DNA from: Clusia tigrina
Taxonomy: Eukaryota > Arthropoda > Insecta > Diptera > Clusiidae
Direction: 5' to 3'
Assembly (NCBI GenBank): GCA_920105625.2
Contig: OV050030.1
Span: 176,777,315-176,841,314 of the forward strand
Length of the DNA stretch: 64,000 bases
The notes beneath the pieces were generated by a model. It saw only the letters and a list, made by a program, of their open reading frames with translations. It was not told where the DNA came from and searched no databases. Shown piece by piece: positions 12,755 through 24,239 of the stretch. How positions within the stretch are numbered: the first letter of the stretch is position 1; every line of letters starts with the position of its first letter. Made by a program: the position numbers and the translations under genes.

Positions 12755-13058
12755 CGGTAAAACCCTTAAACCACTGTTCTGTCTGCGGTACTTAATGTCC
12801 CAGTGGAGTCGGTAAAAACCTTAAACCACTGTTCTGTCTTTGTTCTCTAGTGTCCCAGTGGAGTCGGTAAAAACCTTAAACCACTGTTCTGTCTGCGTTA
12901 GTTTATGTCCCAGTGGAATCGGTAAAAACCTTAAACTACTGTTCTGTCTTTGTTCTCTAGTGTCCCAGTGGAGTCGGTAAAAACCTTAAACCACTGTTCT
13001 GTCTGCGTTAGTTAATGTCCCAGTGGAATCGGTAAAAACCTTAAACCACTGTTCTGTC
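12755..13058 (-). repeat. Truncated 5' LTR made almost entirely of 55-bp repeats
   Basis: It holds five complete 55-bp units and one partial unit. Compared with the 3' LTR it lacks the terminal approximately 170 bp (7276-7449) between the repeats and the PBS, and everything upstream of the array. At 13058 it breaks into a plus-strand errantivirus RNase H sequence. With its U3 gone, the element has no complete promoter LTR. Confidence 0.8.
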
Positions 13059-14405
13059 TATTTTACAATGGAAAAAGAGTTACTAGCCATTGTATAGGCT
13101 ATAAAATATTTCAGGCCATACCTTTATGGAAAAAAGTTTTTAGTACTGACAGATCACCAACCATTCTTTAAAAGAACCAAACTCATGAATTATACGATGG
13201 AAGTTGATGCTTGGAGAATATGAGTTTGAAGTGGAATATTTAAAAGGGAAAGATAATAAAATAGCAGACTTCCTAAGCAGATTAGAAAAACCTGACAATG
13301 ATACTGAAATTTTTTTGAAGGATGAGGAAATACCTAGTATAAAATCTTTATTTGAACTCGAAACCATTCATAGTGCACAATAAGATTTGAACGAACATTT
13401 CAAAATTAGTGAAACAATTGTTAATAAATATAAAACTCAAATTAGAATCATGAAAAGAAAAGAGAAACAAATGGAAATTTTATTTAATAAATATAAAATT
13501 TTGTATATAGCTGAGAATGACTTAAACAATGACGAATACTTAACAAATTTATTTAGGGAAAACTTAAAGAAAGGAACAATAGGCATCTACTCAGAAATAC
13601 AAGATAGCAAATATAACATTATACAAGAAAAGTTGATCAATTTGTTTAGTAATAACCAAAGTTTAAAATTTACGAAATGTTCTAAATTACCAAAAGACCT
13701 TTTGAAGGAAGTGCAAGCATTAGAAATTATTGAATATATACATAAAAACACAAATCACAGGGGGATATTGGAAAACTACGAAGAAATAAAAGATAAATAT
13801 TTTTGTCCCAATCTAATAAAATACATAAATCGCTTTATAAATAGTTGTAGAATATGTAATGAAAACAAATATGATAGAAAACCGTTTAAGAAATATTTTA
13901 ATCATACTGAAACTCCACAAAGACCAAATGAAATTGTTCATATTGACATATTCCGAGTACAAAAAACATATTTTTTAACATCAATAGACAGATTTACAAA
14001 ATTAGGTAGCATTCAGAAAATACATGACAAAAACATGATTACTGTAAAAGCTAAATTAGAAGAAAGAATTGCATTCTTGGGCAAGCCAACTTTATTGATT
14101 ATGGACAATGAAGTTAACAATTCGCTAATAAACATGTTTTTTGCAGAGAAAAAGGTATTAAACCACACTTTACAACACCAAATTCGCATACAGGAAATTC
14201 AGATATTGAACGATTGCATTCAACGCTATTAGAACATATACGAATATTAAAAAGAGAAGATAAAAACGGCGATATTGAAGAATTAGCAATCAGGGCAATA
14301 GGTTTTTATAATGATTCAATTCATTCAACCACAAAACATAAACCAATTGATTTTATTAATCAACTAAACTTAAATCTGAAAAAAAATAGCACAGGACTCA
14401 AATAA
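13059..14405 (+). pseudogene. pol: Errantivirus pol 3' half: RNase H and integrase
   Basis: Begins inside RNase H with EKELLAIV and FRPYLYGKKFLVLTDHQP (about 13072-13165), then DNKIADFLSR. The integrase frame 13387-14232 shows the zinc domain (H..NHRG at about 13755, CRICNENKYDRKPF at about 13848), catalytic Asp in VHIDIFRVQ (about 13938) and LLIMDNEVNN (about 14095). A frameshift near 14215 moves to the frame 14214-14405 with the C-terminal FYNDSIHSTTKHKP, equivalent to the end of the core. Stops at about 13096 and 13221 break RNase H. Similar to 17.6/297-group integrases. It is the 5'-truncated continuation of the env that follows. Confidence 0.85.
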
Positions 14406-14619
14406 AAGAAAAACCAAAGCAATTGACAGACTAAACTCAAAGAGAGAACGGGTACCAAATTATAATAATCCTAATATATATATAAAAAATCCAAAAGCCC
14501 AAAGACAGAATATTTTGCTACAAAATATTTAAAATACAACTCTAACAACCCAAATAAAATAGATATAGCACAAATGAAAAGTCCTCTAAAAATATTTTCA
14601 GGTAACAATCCTAATAACA

Positions 14620-15283
14620 ATGCTTATAATGTTGTCGGCATCGATTCGGGCGGCAGTTTTTGTTGCTCAGATTGAAACAGAAGCTGGGTGCGCAGTTATA
14701 AATAATGAACCTATTAAAGTAATAGAAAATTTTTCAAAATTGATACACGTAATTGATCTAGCAGAAATAAGGGATACCATACAAAGATTAAAAATCAGCA
14801 TTTCAAATAGCTTCGAAGTTAAAAACGGATGGTTCATTTTTGGTCTTAATAAAGAATTAAGCGAGCTTGAACACCGAATGACTACAATTACAATCCACAC
14901 TAGACACAAGAGAGCTTTATTGAATATAGGAGGAAGAGCAATAAACTGGCTAATTGGAAATTTAGACGACGAAGACAGACATTGATGAACATTTTAAAAA
15001 GTTAGATATAAATCAATACAATTTAGTCAACAACATGAACACACAAATTAAAATAAATGATGATTTGCAAACCTATTTAAAAAATATTGGATTAATTCTT
15101 GACTCACACAAGGAAATTTTTAATCAGACTTATGCCAAAACAATTGAAGAAAGCTTCGCAATTACTAAGTATAATAACTTTCTGTTCATAATAAATCAGA
15201 TAAAAGCGAAAATTGAAAAAATTCAGGAAAATATATTAATGTCAAAACGAATAGGGAATTCCTTCGATCAAAAAGTCAATTAG
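14620..15283 (+). pseudogene. env: Errantivirus env, N-terminal half with cleavage site
   Basis: The frame opens at 14620 with a hydrophobic signal-like start (MLIMLSASIRAAVFVA). About 100 residues later it has a furin-type site RHKR followed by a Gly/Ala-rich hydrophobic stretch (ALLNIGGRAINWLIG), the expected place of the fusion peptide in errantivirus Env. A stop or frameshift near 14983 shifts to 15035-15283, a helical region with many Ile, Lys and Asn. The sequence is then cut at 15284 against antisense gag DNA, so the membrane anchor and 3' LTR are missing. The product would be a baculovirus-F-like envelope protein; here it is broken. Confidence 0.75.
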
Positions 15284-15284
15284 C

Positions 15285-16269
15285 TCCCCTTTCAAATTGA
15301 CACCTTGCGCCAACGTAATTTTTGCATTGTAATACGAGGTAAATGTCTCACCAGAGACCCATTTACGTTATTAAAATTTTCTACGCAGTGCAAGTTTGGA
15401 TTCTATTGAGCCAAAAATCATATGCATTTCACTTAAAAAAGTTGTAATAGGCTGCACAGCATAGTTGGATTTCAAAAATAACCACACGGGCCAAATTTTC
15501 GGTGACAGCAAAAATATCCAACACGTTTTAAAACTGAGCTTCCCAAATTTTAAATGAAGTAGAACCATCATATTCTGGCACTAACTCTTTTATTGTGTTG
15601 AATGTTTCGTTGGGATTAATTTCATTTTGTAGAGTGGTTATTCTCGACACATTTGGCTGTGCATACTTTTGCAATAGTTCATTATCTTTTCCCAATAAGA
15701 ATTTTTCTTTGCGAATAGTTAATTTTCTCTTTTTATAAATTACATTTATCGCTCTTTGACTAATTTACTTTGGCTTACTTTGAATTTGTCAACGTTGCTT
15801 TATGTCGCACTCGCTTGCGTCTCGTCGCCACTTACTTCGTCGTTGATCGTTACATTTTGAATAGTAGGAGATTCGTTTTCTCCACTTTTTCGTTCGTTTT
15901 ACACTTTTGACTGCCGTTATTTGCATTATCTTCGTTGTTGTTGTCCACTGCTTTGCTGCTTACATTTGAACTGGCGTTGCTGCTTACTTTGTTCTTACTG
16001 TTGTTATCGCTACTACCGCTGCTGTCTTCACTTGCTTTAGCTTCGATGCCTTCGTCGTTGTTGTTGTACATGACATTGCTTGCGTTGGCGTCCTGATAAT
16101 CCAGTATAGGGAAAGTACGACGATATTCTTTTGGCACATTGATTAAACGCTGGATTAATATATTTTTGCTGCCTAATGAAGACAGCTCCAATTTATTTAA
16201 CCACTCTTTTAACTGACACAATTGATAATTTTTATTGTTTTTGTCACTTACTCGTATGAGTTGTAACAT
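15285..16269 (-). pseudogene. gag: Gag-like fragment with an N-terminal SAP-type motif
   Basis: The minus-strand ORF 16269-15850 (139 codons) starts MLQLIRVSD. It contains LKEWLNKLELSSLGSKNILI (residues about 20-40), a pattern like the SAP DNA-binding helix pair. A Ser/Asn-rich low-complexity tail follows. Further downstream on the same strand, in broken frames, are EYDGSTSFKIWEAQF (about 15575-15530) and ENLARVVIFEIQL, which resemble the conserved capsid-like core of gypsy-type Gag. I therefore read it as the 5' part of a retroelement gag. No protease or PBS was found. A host SAP protein is possible but less likely given the tail. Confidence 0.55.
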
Positions 16270-18297
16270 AACTTTTTTGTTAAGTTATTAGTTTTTGCTT
16301 TTAAATGTTTTGGCGCGATGAATTAATGGAAGAAAAAATTTTACCAATGGAGAAAACGTCTTGCTTCGTTGACGGTCGCTTTTATTTCTGTTCTCTCATA
16401 AATCAGTGATGCTTCTTCAACTCCTCGATATTCCAATGTTGTCAATATAGTTAATAGTAGGTTTTATTTGTAATACTATTTTATAATGTCAGTAGTTATA
16501 ATGATATTTAATAATACTGTATCAAGAACTAATATACTGACATCATAATTTTGTTTTTTGGTTAATTCACAACATAAGTGCGGAGTAATACATACTACAT
16601 AAAAATTTATGTTTACACTTGTGAGCTTTGATCTAAAAAAATTCTAAAATTTAAATTATTTCTGGTTATTAGAGCAGTTAGCAGCAAGCTATCATTACTT
16701 GGTATTCTCGATAGATTACATTGTTTCGTTGATAATATATTAGTGTGAGCGCTAATCGGGTTTAGATCACATTACTCTACTTCGCTTTCAGATGCACTAC
16801 TTCACTCAACATAAATCAGAGTGTGGTGTCTACCGCCGCAAATGGAGCAAATAATGCAGCTATTCCATTTCGCAAATATGTGGTTATAACCAAGTCAATT
16901 ATATCAGAAGCCATGCCTTGCAACTGGCTGCTTGTTTTTCTCAACATTCATGCTTATAAAAACTGGACACTCTCTCACTGCTTGGTCAACCTTTTTACAA
17001 ATGCACTATTTAGTGCCCTTCTTAATGGTGTGATAGGTTCGTTTAGTGGTAGTTTGAAACAAATCCATTTTAAGACGTACATGTGGGGCAGGTAGCAATT
17101 TTATGCTAGCTGAGCATAATGATGAATCATCATTTGATAACGTAAGTTCAGAAAAGCACACAATTTATCAAAGGTGGGAATATTTTTATTCCTACGCATA
17201 TTTCTGTCCCAATCATCACGTATAGAATTAGATAAATTCTTTAAAAGATAAAAAAACTAGAACTTGATTTTGCTCTTTGACAGTGACTTCAAGTTTTGTT
17301 ATCGAATTTGCACAAGCTGGTAGAACAAGCTGGTCTACACCCCATATGAGTTCAATTGCTGGATCCGCTGGGCAACTCCAAAGCATAAAGACTTCAACAT
17401 TACTTTATTCAATCTTAATATAACAATAATTAAATAAAGCAAGTAGTCTGTAAAAACCAATAATAAACAATCAAAATAACAAACAAAGAGGAATGTACTC
17501 AATCTAAATTAACAACCAAAATCATTAAAACTAATAAAAAGAGAAATAATAAAAACAATTATGTTGATTGAGAAGCTGGTCGGCCTTTAATTGGTCACAG
17601 TGGGACAAATTCTCGTGTCTGACGTGCATGATACTTAAATCAAAAACTGCTTCCGTTACCGCTATAGCCATGAAATGTTCCATTTAATTTATTCGCTGAC
17701 TGTTCGGTACAAAAGTATGTGTGATTAAAAATGTTCAGAACATATGTAAAATTATGCAAGGGCTGGGGGAGATATTCGTCCTATGACTGTTGGCATTTTT
17801 TCCATTTTTATATGCATTTCTTTTATAAGATGATATAAAAAATATGGTGTACAATTTTCGGAAAATTAGTGCGCGGCCCCGCACCCGCGCAGCTCAGAAG
17901 GAACTTCACTTATCATACAATGTATGAACAGTTAAATCGAACATAGTTGAACAGTTAAATCGAACATTTATAAGGATGATGTGAAAGGAGTCTAGCTACT
18001 ACGGTTCATAATCTGGGATTGATAAATATAAAGATCTAATCAATGAATACAATAATAAAGTACGAGTATATAGACTATAAAAATAGCTGCTAGTAAGGTA
18101 ACTCCATTAATTGAACAATTATTTTTACAAGCAGCTTACAGTAATCTAAAACTGAATACAAAAAATGATTCAATTTCGAATGTTGATCAGCATAAAAATT
18201 TGTTTCATATTAGCGAAATACCAATTGCATCATATCATTTCAATGATTCGCAGATTACATATTAACTGAAAATGAAGAAAGACGAAAAGGTACTGAT
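16270..18297. other. AT-rich region without a recognisable gene
   Basis: About 2 kb of AT-rich sequence. The part just above 16270 may be leader or LTR of the minus-strand gag fragment, but no LTR pair or PBS can be shown. A short inverted pair, ATGTCAGTA (16485) and TACTGACAT (16528), could form a small hairpin. The frame at 16823-17095 is open for 90 codons but shows no domain. The remainder shows nothing I can assign. Confidence 0.6.
17130..17400 (-). pseudogene. Possible Bel/Pao gag relic
   Basis: On the minus strand, pieces such as NLSNSIRDDWDRNM and IPTFDKLCAFLN resemble the end of the DUF1759 Gag domain of Bel/Pao elements, where a similar W/D-rich helix is followed by a TF..LL.FLE motif. 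The frame is interrupted by several stops and the match is by eye only. It could equally be chance. Confidence 0.2.
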
Positions 18298-18301
18298 TAT
18301 A

Positions 18302-18657
18302 AGAAATTATTAATTAAAATCGACCGAGTCGTTTGTTGTTAACATCTATCTACTTTTATTAGACTTAAGTATTTTAAAGCTTATTTATTGAATATATGTA
18401 CTACATTCATACATTATATATATATATATGTATATATTTATTGAAAGAACCAAGGGAAAAGATGCTGATCAAGCAAAAAAAGCTTCCTTTTGCTTTTTTA
18501 TTGATTTTATTATTGGAGGGTGTCGAATATCGTTTTGATCGCAACTTAGTTTGTATCACTTGACGGTCGTCAGTAGAATATTCAATAGCAACTTCTGCTG
18601 AGGTGAAATGCACAGGAGTTCAATGTCTTCGGTTGCTCGTTGGCTAAGGTCGTTTAC
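18302..18657 (-). repeat. 3' LTR of element A with adjacent polypurine tract
   Basis: It aligns with 29906-30238: shared ATCGACCGAGTCGTT, TTGAAAGAACCAAGG, AAAAGATGCTGATCAA, TATCACTTGACGGTCGT and CAACTTCTGCTGA. It carries a short TA run (18415-18430) absent from the other copy. Immediately to its right, 18661-18676 reads on the minus strand as a G/A run with six consecutive G, the polypurine tract that primes plus-strand DNA. This proves it is the 3' LTR of a minus-strand element. Confidence 0.8.
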
Positions 18658-19146
18658 TATATCTCTTCCCCCCTCCCACACCCCTTAGTCTTAGGTGATG
18701 GTTGTGATTTTAAATTTGCTTTGGCGCTATTTCAGTATTTATCGACTGTGCATTTTTATTTCCTGTAAATTTGGTATCGACGTTTCGAGTAAATATTTGG
18801 TGAGAAATTATTTTATTATGTTTCTAGTTAATTGAATTAATTTTTAAAGTTTCTTGATTTGGTCGGCAGAAATCCTCTTAGATGTACCCTCCAAGCGGGT
18901 GCCGACCGGGCAATGGGCATCACGGTTTGCAGTGCTGTTGCGGGGTCTACCTGATTTGCAGCAATGCAAACAGGTGGTGCCTAGCCAAGATCAATAAATG
19001 AACTCCCCCCTTCCCTCTTGGCGAAGAACTATTTATGTTGTGATCCAATAGGTGACGGAGGAGCTAGTATAAAGATCATTGCTAAAAAGGTACCTGACGG
19101 CAGGTATTAAACGTTAGGGATAGAGGCTTCCCGAAAAAAACTCAAA

Positions 19147-20395
19147 ATGGAGGTCAATGATGTAAAAAAGCGGGCTGAGATATCAGCCCAAACGTCGGTG
19201 GGAGAAGTGGATATTACCACCGGCGGGCACAGTGCATCTATAAGCTGTGTCGTCAGCGGCCACACTCCTGCTGTAAAAGGAGCAGGTTACAGGAGTCGCA
19301 CAGCTACTGCCAACACAACAACGACGTTCGCTCTGCGACGCACAGGGGCCATAGTCCAGGAAGACTCAGACCTCGAAAGCGTAGCGAGCGTAAACACAAC
19401 CGACGAAGATGCGCTACTTCGCTCTCCGGCTAAACTCGAAGGTGTCAGTTCTGATCGCAAGAGAGGGCCTAGAGCTAAACCAAGTAAGGAGGGGATGAAA
19501 GCGAAAGCGCGATACAAGGCCGCGGTAAGAGTACACGACCGACTTAGCACTAAAAACGACCTGACTCAGCAGGAGAAGGAACGGCTGGCTTGGGCTTAGG
19601 AGGAAGTTGAAAAAGCCCGGGCACATTTCTCAACTCTCCCAAGGTGCGTCGCGTCGGATCTGAAGTTCGCGAACAGGTTAGAGGAGCAAATTGCCGAAAA
19701 AAGACAACGCTCTACCGAAAGCGAAGGAAAGATGCCCACCAGGAAAAGGAAGTGCAATGACGGTGCTGTGAAGCCAATCGTCAAGCACGATACAGAATGA
19801 CCTACAACGTCCAAAACAGCGACGGCAGCCAATGAGATTGCCAAGAAACACTTAGTCGTGGTGCTTATAGACCGCAGTAATCCGCTGGGACAAATGACGC
19901 AAGAACGGTGGAAAGTGGTGGAGATGAAGCTGCTTGAAACCCTATTCGGAAAAATGTACACAGACCCCAGCGCACCTATGCCAGCATTCGACGGAACAGG
20001 CTGGTTTGTCGACGTCAAAATCATCAAATCCAAAGACGATCCTTCTCTAAAGTGGGTAAAGGAAGCCATAAAAACGCTTCAATGCCTGTGGGAGGAGGCT
20101 TTGCTTGAATTTGTCGATCGCAGCTGCATTCCATCGGTCCGAAGGCGAAGGTGCTCAAACCGCGCCTGGTGAAATCTGAGGATGCTCTGTTACTCTTACA
20201 ACGACAAAATCCGGACGTGCCGATAAGCGACTGGAAGGTGCTAAGTGTGGCTAAACCAGCGAATATTGAGGGAGGCCTAAATTACATCTTGCAGATCAAT
20301 AAGACGGCAGAAGATATACTTTATCCACGGTTTCGGAAAATGGCGTGGGGAGTTGGTAGCGCGTACCTTCGCCTCAAAAAAACGGAACCCGGGTG
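19147..20395 (+). pseudogene. LOA LINE ORF1 protein
   Basis: The start ATG at 19147 opens a Ser/Thr-rich N-terminal region, then a basic, helix-rich stretch (AKPSKEGMKAKARYKAAV, about residues 115-135). A TAG at 19597 and a TGA at 19797 interrupt the same frame, which continues with HLVVVLIDRSNPLGQMTQER and WVKEAIKTLQCLWEEALLEF. A frameshift near 20145 leads to the final part with PDVPISDWKVLSVAKP up to the stop at 20393-20395. The later part matches the DUF4780 domain of LOA-type elements, thought to bind the element RNA. No CCHC knuckles are visible. Confidence 0.75.
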
Positions 20396-20537
20396 ATGAT
20401 AATCAAAACACGCTCGAGACTGGGGAGGTGGAAAAAGATCTTGGCCTGGAAGAGGTCTTGAGCCTCTCTGAACTTACGGGTAGTGGAGAAGGCTGAGTTG
20501 GAGGAAACATCCAACCCCGGGAGGGAGCCGGTGCCGC

Positions 20538-23035
20538 ATGCTGAAGGCTCTTCAAATCAATCTCCACAAAAGTGAACTCGCTTCAGCTGAACTTCTCCTC
20601 AATATGGAGGAAGTCGGCTACGATGTGGTGATGGTCCAGGAACCATGAATAGCCTCGGGTAATGTGGTTTCCGGCTTAAAGTCAGAAAATTAGAATACCT
20701 ATATCCCAAATGCGACAGATAAGGTAAGAACAGCGATACTGGTGAAGAAAAGTATAAATTCTTATATTAATCTCAATCTCTCCACAGATGATCTAACGGT
20801 GGTGGCCGTAAATGGCGGCAAGGATCAGCTACTACTCCTTGCGTCTTGCTACATGTCACACGAGGACGCAGCGCCACCGAGTGAACTTCATAGGTTGACG
20901 GAAGTAGCCAGAAAAAGGAAGCAGGCTCTTGTGGTGGGATCCGACGCAAACGCGCACCACACAGTATGGGAAAGTGCCGATATAAATGAAACAGGTGAGT
21001 CACTACTCAACAATATTCTTCAAATTAGTCTAGAAGTAGCCAATATGCGGGAGGAATCAACATACATTGGACGAACCTCGAAGAACGTGCTAGACGTAAC
21101 ACTCTACACAAATAATTGTATTATGGTAGAAGACTGGAAGGTGTTTACTGCACCATCACTTTCTGACCACAAATATATAAGTTTCTCTGTTACATTCTCG
21201 ACTAAATATAAAAATTTAAACTTCAGGAATCCTAGAAACACGAACTGGGATTTGTACAGGAAGACACTAGAAAATTAACGATTGAGTCCAAGAAGGTACA
21301 ACAGTTTGACCTCATTCATATAGCAGGGACAAAATTGAGCCAGAAAATATGTCAAAAGCACAACACGCTTATACGCCAAAGGGAGATCTACGGAGACTGC
21401 ACTGCATTCGCTAGTACTGAATATAGAAAGGGCTTTAGAATATAAAGAATATGACCTTGGGGTATTCATAGATATATCCGGAGCCTTCAATGACGTGACT
21501 GAGGATGCTATTTTGAATAGCATGGTAAAAAGTAATGTAGAACCCATTGTTTATCTGTGGATAAAGCAGCTTCTATGTTGCAGAAAGATAAGAGTGGAAT
21601 GGAACGAAGCTAAAATGACCAAACAGGCAGGCAGAGGTGCCCCACAAGGAGGAGTGTTATCGCCGCTTCTGTGATTACTGGTAGTAAACGAAATACTCAG
21701 GGAATTTGATGGGAAGGCACCTAAACTAGTCGCATATGCAGATGACATAGCAATAGTAGTAACGTGAAAGTACCTAGATACCATCAGTAACATAATGAAC
21801 AACACTCTTAAAACGATCCATCAGTGGGCGTCTCGAGCAGGCTTGGAGGTAAACGTGGATAAAACGGACATGATACTTTTTTCCAGAAAGTACAAGGTCC
21901 CCGCGTGGAACTTCCCGAAACTAGGTAACAATGAACTTAATCCCAAATACCACACAAAGTGCCTTGGAGGCATTTTTTAACACGCTATATGCTTGTAAAA
22001 GAATGCAAGGCGTTACTTGATGTATTTTTCCCTCGCTGATGCACTGGTGTTACACCGCAATAGTTAGACCAATCGTTCTGTATTGTCCTTTCGTGTGGTG
22101 GACTGCAACAAAGAAGGCTACATATATAATGCCAATGGGAAGAGTCCAGCGCCTCGCTTCACTCTCCATAACAGGCGCACTGAGAACCACTCCAACGGCA
22201 GCTCTCGAAACAGTACTCAACATGCCGCATATCGACCTTGTGGCGGAGAATCTTGCAGCAAAATCCGCGGGGAGACAGACGGCTACGGCGAATTTACATA
22301 CAGAACCTTCGGGCATAGCTCAATAAGCAGTAGGAGTTTGTGCAGCATTGATTACATGACTCCACGTTTTAATTGAGAAAGAGGGTATCAAACTACAATC
22401 GAAGAGGCGAGGTGGCGTGTGGGCTTGAAGCCCAGCCGAAGGACCTTTAACTTTTACACGGACGGCTCAAAAACGATGGATGGCGTGGGACCGGGCATCT
22501 ACTACTCAGAGTTCGGAATTAGGCCTGCCTGACCAGATCAGTATCTTTCAAGCGGAAGTCTTCGTTGTCAGGAAATCCGCAGAGCTAGCCTGCACCAATA
22601 CAGGAAATAACTCAAAAATATATATACGTGGACAGCCAGGGGAGCGAGAAAGGCAATTAACTCATATAGTATAAAATCCAAAAATGTCCTACAGAGCACG
22701 GAAGCCATAGATAGGCTAGTCACAAATAGAAGATGGCATATCTTTTGGGTACCTGGTCATAAGGGCATAGAAGGGAATGAAATAGCAGATGAGATTGCAA
22801 AGAACGCTGTCTATTTACCACTTGAACAAGAAAACGACATACAGAAACCCCTTAAAGAACTATTCAATGAACGGGATGGACACATGAGTAGGCAGGTGAA
22901 AGCCAGGTTGGACAGTTTAAACACCTGCAAAATTGCAAAAGTTATGTGTAAGGTCAACAATACGAAACAAACGAGATCGCGCTCTCACGAAAAAACTGCA
23001 GAACTATCAATTTACTGGTGGCACATGCACACAAG
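20538..23035 (+). pseudogene. LOA LINE ORF2: endonuclease, RT, RNase H
   Basis: ORF2 begins at ATG 20538 (MLKALQINLHKSELA). Endonuclease: VMVQEP with a stop right after it, GSDANAHHTVW, and a closing LSDHKYISF at about 21155. The RT part starts late: residues typical of fingers are missing after 21290. The palm is present with LGVFIDISGAFNDV (about 21450), GAPQGGVLSPLL (about 21635) and the catalytic VAYADDIAIV (about 21730). RNase H: FYTDGSKTMDGVG (about 22455), then HIFWVPGHKGIEGNEIADE (about 22740). The stops and the deletion make it inactive. Target-primed reverse transcription is the known role. Confidence 0.8.
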
Positions 23036-23040
23036 ATAGG

Positions 23041-24000
23041 TTTTTTCAACTACCTTGTTCGTTTGTTTTACATTTATCTTTGTGTATAGAATGATGTTGT
23101 GTTCTGTAATTTTCAAGAATTGGTTTTGTTTTTTTCTTATAAGTGTTCATAAGTGTCGTTTAACATTTCACAATTCGTCACACAAGACATTCGTCTTGTA
23201 CAATTTTTAAATTTTCCGTAAGCTTGCCTTTAACATTATTGTAATACAATTTCTTATCTGCATCGAAAATATATACATTTTCTTTTAGTTTAATTAATTT
23301 ATATTGCAAATTTGTAATTGATTCGATTGTTATGTTTGAAAACTTCTTATTTGAATAATATGGGCTCATGATAATTATTGTTATTGTTTCGTTATAGTAG
23401 GCTACTTCTATCTTTATATCATCTAATGCTTCTAAGTTTGATATCAATACTAATTCCTGATAAAATGCCTAACATAATAGTTAACATAACTTGTTCTATT
23501 TAATCAATGTGGTTCTTAGTAACGTAAAGTCAAAATTAATTTTCTATATACGAGTATGTCGAAAAACGTTCAATTCGTCTTGTATCTGTTTGGAAGTGCC
23601 TAAAACTGTTTCCTTAATAAATTCCTGTTAATATGTGTAGAAATGTTCTGAATTTGGCCCTATATCTGTGAATCTATTAATATTTGCTTATTGGATTCCG
23701 ATATCAGTTTTGTATTTCTTTCGGATAAACTTTCTAGCTATTCCTTTATAAGGATTCCTCATCATCGACATCCATAGTTCCTGCTATTACCTTCTGTACT
23801 TTGCCCAAAGTGTTCATTAGTCCCCTTTTTCCTCTTTCGTGTGGTCCTCTTATTTTTGGGTTCAGCAAATTGTAGTTGTTGAGTAGGGTATCGAAATGCA
23901 TCGTCCTTTTTCACTTGGTTTCTAATTACGTTTATATTATCCCCAATATTTTTCCTATTGATTTCAAAATCTTTCAGGTTTATTACATGTAAGATTTTAT
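23041..24000 (-). pseudogene. env: Env remnant of element A
   Basis: On the minus strand there is a fusion-peptide-like stretch at about 23830-23755 containing KVIAGTMDVDDEE after basic residues, the hallmark of the errantivirus Env cleavage region. Further downstream is an open frame 23447-23178 of 89 codons with IKIEVAYYNETITIIIMSPY and LKENVYIFDAD, resembling the part before the membrane anchor. Stops and frameshifts are numerous. The C-terminal anchor would lie near the LINE junction at 23035 and is not recognisable. Confidence 0.6.
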
Positions 24001-24239
24001 TAAAGTTTTTTTTATTTTTTTGACTTGTCCTGTGCGTATATTAATATCCATTGTTTTCTTTAATGTTCTCTATCTTGATATACTGTGGTGTTGTCAGGAT
24101 TGGGACGATCACCAAAAAGATTTTCCTTATTATTTTTTTCATGATCCTGCAAAATGCACCAGACCCCTTAGTTCAATTTATGTTTTCTTTTTAGTTTTAT
24201 GTAGGTTTTATAATATTTTTGCCCCTGAAAAGTGACGTG

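Larger units (their letters stand above)
7276..13058 (-). mobile_element. Osvaldo-like Ty3/gypsy LTR retrotransposon, minus strand
   Basis: A near full-length element in minus orientation: 5' LTR (12755-13058, truncated), PBS (12737-12754), gag (12606-11598), protease (11643-11116), RT-RNase H-integrase (11053-8363), polypurine tract (8221-8235 read as GGAGGGGCG on the minus strand) and 3' LTR (7276-8220, TG...CA). There is no env. The tRNA-Lys-like PBS and the long LTR with internal repeats are what is known for Osvaldo/Ulysses-type elements; that clade placement is inference. It has four in-frame stops in pol and a frame change between protease and RT. GC content is clearly higher than the surrounding errantivirus DNA. 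Confidence 0.85.
18850..23035 (+). mobile_element. LOA-clade LINE, internally deleted
   Basis: Two ORFs in the order ORF1 (DUF4780-like) and ORF2 (endonuclease, RT, RNase H) identify a LOA-type LINE, the clade that keeps an RNase H. It lies in element A between the env end and the polypurine tract. The 5' UTR seems to begin near 18850-18870, where base composition changes. ORF2 lacks most of the fingers part of RT, and the 3' end is abrupt at about 23035 without a clear poly(A). GC content is higher than the AT-rich host element. Confidence 0.75.

Noticed and set aside
16823..17095. Plus-strand 90-codon frame
   Set aside because: No domain, no initiation context and no conservation evidence. 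It may be chance in AT-rich DNA.
18302..18657. Solo LTR left by recombination
   Set aside because: A polypurine tract follows on the element side and the TATA flanks match those of the LTR at 29906-30238, so it is the 3' LTR of a split element.
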